Shown one piece after another: positions 60,302 to 64,000 of a stretch of 64,000 nucleotides of DNA. Both the position numbers and the translations under genes were made by a program. The stretch's first letter is position 1, and the number at the start of each line of letters is the position of its first letter. This DNA comes from Obscuribacter phosphatis_A (GTDB taxonomy: Bacteria > Cyanobacteriota > Vampirovibrionia > Obscuribacterales > Obscuribacteraceae), in assembly GCA_017303615.1 (NCBI GenBank), contig JAFLCK010000022.1, positions 31,740 through 95,739 of the forward strand, written 5' to 3'. Under the pieces are notes generated by a model. It did no database searches and had not been told where the DNA came from. It saw only the letters and a program-made list of their open reading frames with translations.

Positions 60302-60882
60302 ATATGGGTCTAAGCATCACCGACATAATCGCCCTGGTCACCACCGCCATTGGTGCCGGTACCGATCTTTCCACTCGAAAAATCTACAATTGGCTTACCT
60401 TCCCCACAGCCGTACTGGGAGTGGCCCTAAACGGCTATTTCAACGGCATCTATACCGGCTTTCAAAAAGTTGGCGCCGTAGAAGCAGCCTGCGCCTGGGC
60501 TATAGCCACAGCCATTATGTGCTTTCCCAACCCCGGTAAAAGAATGCACTTCGGCGACGTCAAGATGATGGCAGCGGTGGGCGCCCTGCTCGGCTATATC
60601 AAGTTCTTGATTTGCATGTTCTATTTCAGCCTTTTCTATGGGCTTGTAGCCATGTTTCTCATTCTCAAATCAATACCCAAAGAACAAGTGAAAGGATTTT
60701 TGCTCTTGCTCAAGTCTTTTGTCTTTGCCGGGGTGAACCTCTCCGAAGGCTTCGACATGGCTGAGGTAGACAAGGCGAGAAAGAAGTTAATCCCACTTGG
60801 TCCGATTATCTTCGCCGCTACATTGGCGGCAGTGTTTGCCGACCGCTTTACTATGCACTTCCTGGGCTTTACTTGGTACTAA
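60295..60882 (+). CDS. A24-type prepilin peptidase (TadV/CpaA-like)
   Basis: A 195-aa inner-membrane aspartyl protease with five to six helices. It resembles the short TadV/CpaA form without the methylase domain. The two catalytic Asp are visible in AGTDLSTRKIYNWLT (about residue 25) and MHFGDVKMMAAVGALLG (GxGD motif, here FGD). It should process type IV prepilin-like proteins, but no pilin or secretion ATPase is coded in this window. Start is GTG 60295 inside the ridA stop; ATG 60304 is an alternative. Coupling to ridA is unusual. Confidence 0.82.
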   Translation: MLNMGLSITDIIALVTTAIGAGTDLSTRKIYNWLTFPTAVLGVALNGYFNGIYTGFQKVGAVEAACAWAIATAIMCFPNPGKRMHFGDVKMMAAVGALLGYIKFLICMFYFSLFYGLVAMFLILKSIPKEQVKGFLLLLKSFVFAGVNLSEGFDMAEVDKARKKLIPLGPIIFAATLAAVFADRFTMHFLGFTWY

Positions 60883-60961
60883 TTAGTAGATTCACCCTCG
60901 CTCTTAACCGCACATTAACCAGCCTCTGCCATATTTAAACGAGTTGCAGAGGAAGCAAATT

Positions 60962-61123
60962 ATGAGCGCCGCCACAGGCATAATCTATCTAGATTTCTTA
61001 GTAAGACCTTTTCTAAAAGTCGCCATGAAGTTTCCAGCAATTGGGCTCTTCGTGCTCTTTGTTATCTATGCCGCCATCGGCTATGTCGCACTAAAGAGCG
61101 CCTTTCTTTCAGACCACACATAA
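60962..61123 (+). CDS. 53-aa single-span membrane protein
   Basis: A short gene with an amphipathic start (MSAATGIIYLDFLVRPFLKV) and one hydrophobic helix (AIGLFVLFVIYAAIGYVAL). AGAGGA lies about eight bases before the ATG, which supports translation. I do not recognise it. It lies 79 bases after the prepilin peptidase gene and 26 before the exported amidohydrolase, so it may be co-transcribed with either. Confidence 0.55.
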   Translation: MSAATGIIYLDFLVRPFLKVAMKFPAIGLFVLFVIYAAIGYVALKSAFLSDHT

Positions 61124-61149
61124 GTTGGCAAGCATAGTAAAATTTGGCG

Positions 61150-62883
61150 ATGATTCGCCAAAAACTTCCAAAACACAACCCTAAACTATTGTGCACCAAG
61201 CCGCTCCTGGCTTTGTCGTCTTTGCTTTTGCTCGGCAGTATCACTCTTGGTGCCTTGCCTGCCAAGGCCAAAGATCTGATCATTCATAATGCCCGCATCG
61301 TCACCATGGAAGATCATCTACAAACAAGCTATCAAGCCATGTCGGTGGTTGATGGACGGATTGAGAAACTGGGCAATGATGCCGAAATTCTTTCTCTGAA
61401 AAAGAAAAAAACTCAAGTGATCGACTGCCAGGGCAAATTGGTCTTGCCCGGTCTGCACGACAGTCACACCCACTTGGCTGAGGGGGCTCTTGAGATGACC
61501 CAACTCAGACTGAACGACTGCCGCAATCTAGCAGAGATAGTGGAAAAGACCAAGGACTATATAAAGACACATGCTGAACTGAAAGAAATTGTCGGTCATG
61601 GCATATCATTGCCGGCCCTAGCCGAAGCCCCGCTCACTTGCTCAGATCTAGATAAACTAAGCAACAAACCCATTTTGCTCTACAGCGAAGATGGACATTC
61701 GCTTTGGGTGAATAGCAAAATACTCAATCGCATCGACAAGCGTCAACTGCAAGAAAAAATCAAAGAGAAGCTAGCCGGCACCTTGGCAGACGGCAGCGCC
61801 AGCGGCTGTCTTCAAGAAGAGGCCATGGACTTAGCCGAACCCTTTATCAAAGGGCCAAATCGCAGGCATTTCGCCGCCGTGCTCAAGCAAGCGGTAGAAA
61901 CGGCTAACTCGCTCGGTATCACCAGCATTCAAGATGCCCATGTGCGAGACAATGTTCTGAAAGCATACTACGACCTAGCCAGACGCAAAGACTTAAATCT
62001 TAGAGTAGAAGCCGCTTTAGCCACAAAACCCGATATGGATGCCGGCGACTTGCTTAAGCTGCAAGCCAAATCTTATAACTATACCTGCGGCAATCTGAGA
62101 GCCCGCTCAGCCAAAATCTTTTTAGATGGGGTGATTGAAACCGGCACGGCAGCCCTCATAAAGCCCTATGACGACAACCAAGAAAATTTAGGCAGAACCA
62201 ATCTAGACCAATTAAAGCTAAATAGACTGGTATTAGAGCTGGTATCAAGACATTTCCAGGTGCATATTCATGCGATAGGCGACAAGGCAGTGCGCATGGC
62301 TCTTGACGCTTTTGAACCGCTCAGTGAAATTTCCAAAAGCGAAGACCTGAGAAATATGATCGCCCACCTCGAACTAGTAGACGAACACGAATTACCCCGC
62401 TTTCACAAGCTGGGCGTTATTGCTAATATCCAACCCTATTGGGCTTTCCGCGACCCTTATGTGACAAAGTTGACTGTGCCCAAACTAGGCCCCCTTAGAA
62501 CCGAAAAAATCTATCCTTTTGCCTCCCTTTCTGGCAATGGTGCTCGTTTGGCAGCGGGCAGCGATTGGACTGTTTCGACCTTAAATCCATTTAAGGCCAT
62601 GCAAGTAGCCATGACCAGACAAGCCGTAGATGAAACTCCGCAAGCCCCCTTAAACTCAAAAGAAATACTGACCCTAGAAGAAATCCTAGGTGCCTACACC
62701 ACAGGCGGTGCCTACGCCAATCATCTAGACCATGTTTGTGGCACCCTCAGCCCGGGCAAATATGCCGATTTCATTGTCTTAGACCAAGATATCACCAAGT
62801 TGCCGCCCAATGAAATCGGCAAGACCAAGGTGCTCGAAACTTATCTGGAAGGCAAAAGAGTTTTTCCTCTAAACAGCAAATAA
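61150..62883 (+). CDS. Exported amidohydrolase (YtcJ-like, amidohydrolase family 3)
   Basis: A 577-aa TIM-barrel metal hydrolase with an N-terminal signal peptide (about 1-40, LLALSSLLLLGSITLGALPA), unlike cytoplasmic relatives. Seen: LPGLHDSHTHLAEG (HxH zinc site), SAKIFLDGVIETGTAAL (bridging Lys), QVHIHAIGDKAVRMALD, and AAGSDWTVSTLNP with the catalytic Asp. Length is typical. ATG 61150 starts the basic signal-peptide region; a TTG two codons earlier is possible. The substrate is unknown. Its last 43 bases overlap the convergent membrane-protein gene. Confidence 0.87.
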   Translation: MIRQKLPKHNPKLLCTKPLLALSSLLLLGSITLGALPAKAKDLIIHNARIVTMEDHLQTSYQAMSVVDGRIEKLGNDAEILSLKKKKTQVIDCQGKLVLPGLHDSHTHLAEGALEMTQLRLNDCRNLAEIVEKTKDYIKTHAELKEIVGHGISLPALAEAPLTCSDLDKLSNKPILLYSEDGHSLWVNSKILNRIDKRQLQEKIKEKLAGTLADGSASGCLQEEAMDLAEPFIKGPNRRHFAAVLKQAVETANSLGITSIQDAHVRDNVLKAYYDLARRKDLNLRVEAALATKPDMDAGDLLKLQAKSYNYTCGNLRARSAKIFLDGVIETGTAALIKPYDDNQENLGRTNLDQLKLNRLVLELVSRHFQVHIHAIGDKAVRMALDAFEPLSEISKSEDLRNMIAHLELVDEHELPRFHKLGVIANIQPYWAFRDPYVTKLTVPKLGPLRTEKIYPFASLSGNGARLAAGSDWTVSTLNPFKAMQVAMTRQAVDETPQAPLNSKEILTLEEILGAYTTGGAYANHLDHVCGTLSPGKYADFIVLDQDITKLPPNEIGKTKVLETYLEGKRVFPLNSK

Positions 62884-64000
62884 GCCGTGAGAACACCTAG
62901 AGCAAGGAAGTGATAATTGATCAGAGATCCTTGCAAGGTAAGAATATAGTGAATCAAAGCATAGAAGGGCAAAGTAAAACACAAAGCCGGTAAAACAAAG
63001 CCGCCTAAATAAGACCAAGCCGGCAGAAAGCGGCTCTGCATCACAGGCTTGAGCGCCAAAATCAAGGCTGGTAAAAGCAGCACCAAATCATAGCTATAGC
63101 AATGCAAAGAGAGAACCAGACCGAGAGGCACCGCCATTAGTGCAGTGGCTCGAGCCGGGCAAGCCTTTCTAAAGGCAGTGCCCAAACCGGCAGTGACAAG
63201 TAAAGTCATGGCAAAAACGATACTACTAAGGGTGTTTATCCAAGCGACTGCTTCCTTACCCCAATAAGGCAGACGCAAAAGTTGTCCGCGCAAAGTAGGG
63301 GTAGCCTCTGGGTTCATCCAGGTCAAATCGAGCATGGAAAACTGAAACAAAGAAAAATAGCCGCGGTAGGCATCAGCGCAATAGAACCAGGAGAAGAGCA
63401 AAAACGCCGCTGAAAGCAAAGCAAAATAAAGGGCAAAGCGCAGCCGCAAAGCCCCCAAATGAAAGGCAAAAATGGTCAAAGCCAGATGGGGCTTGAGCAA
63501 AAATGGCAAAAGAACAAGAGCAGCCGGCCACCATTTCTCGCTGCCGCGCCTGACAAAATATAGATGCAAAGCCAAACTCAAAAACAGGAAAGCTGAAAGC
63601 TGCTCGATACGCAATGCTTCCCAAACAGGACCAGTAAAGGGCAAGACCGCACCAAGCCACATGAAAACCCGTGAGCCCAATTTGAAAGTCTTCATAAGCA
63701 GGCAAAGACCAACAAGAAATAAGACAAGCAAGACAATTTTGACCAGGAAATAGGCATGACTGGCTGGAAAAACCAAGAGCGGCAAGAGAAAGGGCAACGC
63801 CCACGGACCAACATAAAGCGGAATAGCCCGGGTGCCTAATGCCGGAAAGGTAGCAATCTGATAAGGGAAGAACTGGGCGACATCGTAGATGTCTTTAGCC
63901 CTGCCGGCAAAATAGAGGGCGGCGCCGCAATAAAATTCGCTTAGATCGGTGACTTGAAAGATATTTTTGGCCGGCGGTGAAAGCACCAAAGTGATTGCTA
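62841..64000 (-). CDS. GT87-like polytopic membrane protein (start beyond window edge)
   Basis: At least 382 aa with about ten membrane helices. The first visible part (LSEFYCGAALYFAGRAKDIY, then QFFPYQIATFPALG) is the loop that in DUF2029/GT87 mannosyltransferases follows the first helix and holds the catalytic Asp. The frame is open to the end of the window, and the first helix is missing, so the gene starts outside. Members transfer mannose or arabinose from polyprenyl-phosphate carriers. It overlaps the convergent amidohydrolase by 43 bases. Its resemblance in layout to the protein at 33531 suggests both serve envelope glycan synthesis. Confidence 0.75.
   Translation of the reverse strand, partial: AITLVLSPPAKNIFQVTDLSEFYCGAALYFAGRAKDIYDVAQFFPYQIATFPALGTRAIPLYVGPWALPFLLPLLVFPASHAYFLVKIVLLVLFLVGLCLLMKTFKLGSRVFMWLGAVLPFTGPVWEALRIEQLSAFLFLSLALHLYFVRRGSEKWWPAALVLLPFLLKPHLALTIFAFHLGALRLRFALYFALLSAAFLLFSWFYCADAYRGYFSLFQFSMLDLTWMNPEATPTLRGQLLRLPYWGKEAVAWINTLSSIVFAMTLLVTAGLGTAFRKACPARATALMAVPLGLVLSLHCYSYDLVLLLPALILALKPVMQSRFLPAWSYLGGFVLPALCFTLPFYALIHYILTLQGSLINYHFLALGVLTAYLLFRGKTLLPSR

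Overview
The window reads as chromosomal DNA from a diderm (Gram-negative type) bacterium. Evidence for an outer membrane is a TolC-family channel with an RND pump and a membrane fusion protein, several lipoproteins, and an N-acetylmuramic acid 6-phosphate etherase. The mix also includes an RqcP-type S4 protein, a PII-like protein beside a metal-type RND pump, a fasciclin protein, and many exported or FHA/PAS/TPR proteins without clear function. This suggests a non-photosynthetic relative of Cyanobacteria (Vampirovibrionia/Melainabacteria, Obscuribacterales-like). That placement is an inference from gene content, not a phylogeny. I saw no tRNA, rRNA, CRISPR array, insertion sequence or phage gene. 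Coding density is high and genes lie on both strands in short operons.

Layout. 1-2.0 kb: dTDP-rhamnose genes (rmlB, cut by the window edge; rmlD; an rmlC-like gene) ending at a strong hairpin. 1.9-4.5 kb: membrane proteins, including an EamA exporter, on the minus strand. 4.6-10.9 kb: a lipoprotein thioredoxin, then on the minus strand an ACT-malic enzyme, two PAS-only sensors separated by one base, a beta-rich protein and an ECF-like sigma factor with a charged repeat linker. 11.3-17.8 kb: a metal-type RND efflux operon (OMF, RND pump, MFP) followed by a PII-like gene. 17.9-21 kb: an exported protein, a 62-aa Cys protein and a methyltransferase/glycosyltransferase-like fusion. 21-25.7 kb: a second RND/MFP pair with no outer-membrane partner. 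25.9-29.7 kb: rqcP, then dnaG-rpoD with overlapping ends; DnaG carries a Q/N/Y-rich insert. 29.9-33.5 kb: dihydropyrimidinase, murQ and an aldo/keto reductase. 33.5-38 kb: a GT-C-like membrane protein, a MoeB-rhodanese fusion with a small coupled gene, and an orphan histidine kinase.

38.4-44.9 kb is the most unusual stretch. It holds thioredoxin and a fasciclin protein, then a tight operon: a membrane-anchored thioredoxin-like protein (CSIC), an 82-aa membrane protein with a similar anchor, and an 1147-aa FtsH-like protease with three complete AAA+ modules and one M41 protease domain. A DUF4185-like secreted protein overlaps the end of that gene in another frame. I regard this as the best candidate for an undescribed system: a membrane protease whose three ATPase modules sit in one chain, with a redox-type partner.

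45-57 kb: a TPR-matrixin protease, a 694-aa protein ending in ten EAAAK-type units, a CPBP protease, an FtsB/DivIC-like protein with a phosphohexomutase, an FHA operon, a zinc-ribbon protein and tsaD. 57.5-59.8 kb: a good sigma-70 promoter leads into three exported Gly-rich proteins and a terminator. 59.9-64 kb: ridA, an A24-type prepilin peptidase, a 53-aa membrane protein, an exported amidohydrolase, and a GT87-like membrane protein cut by the right edge.
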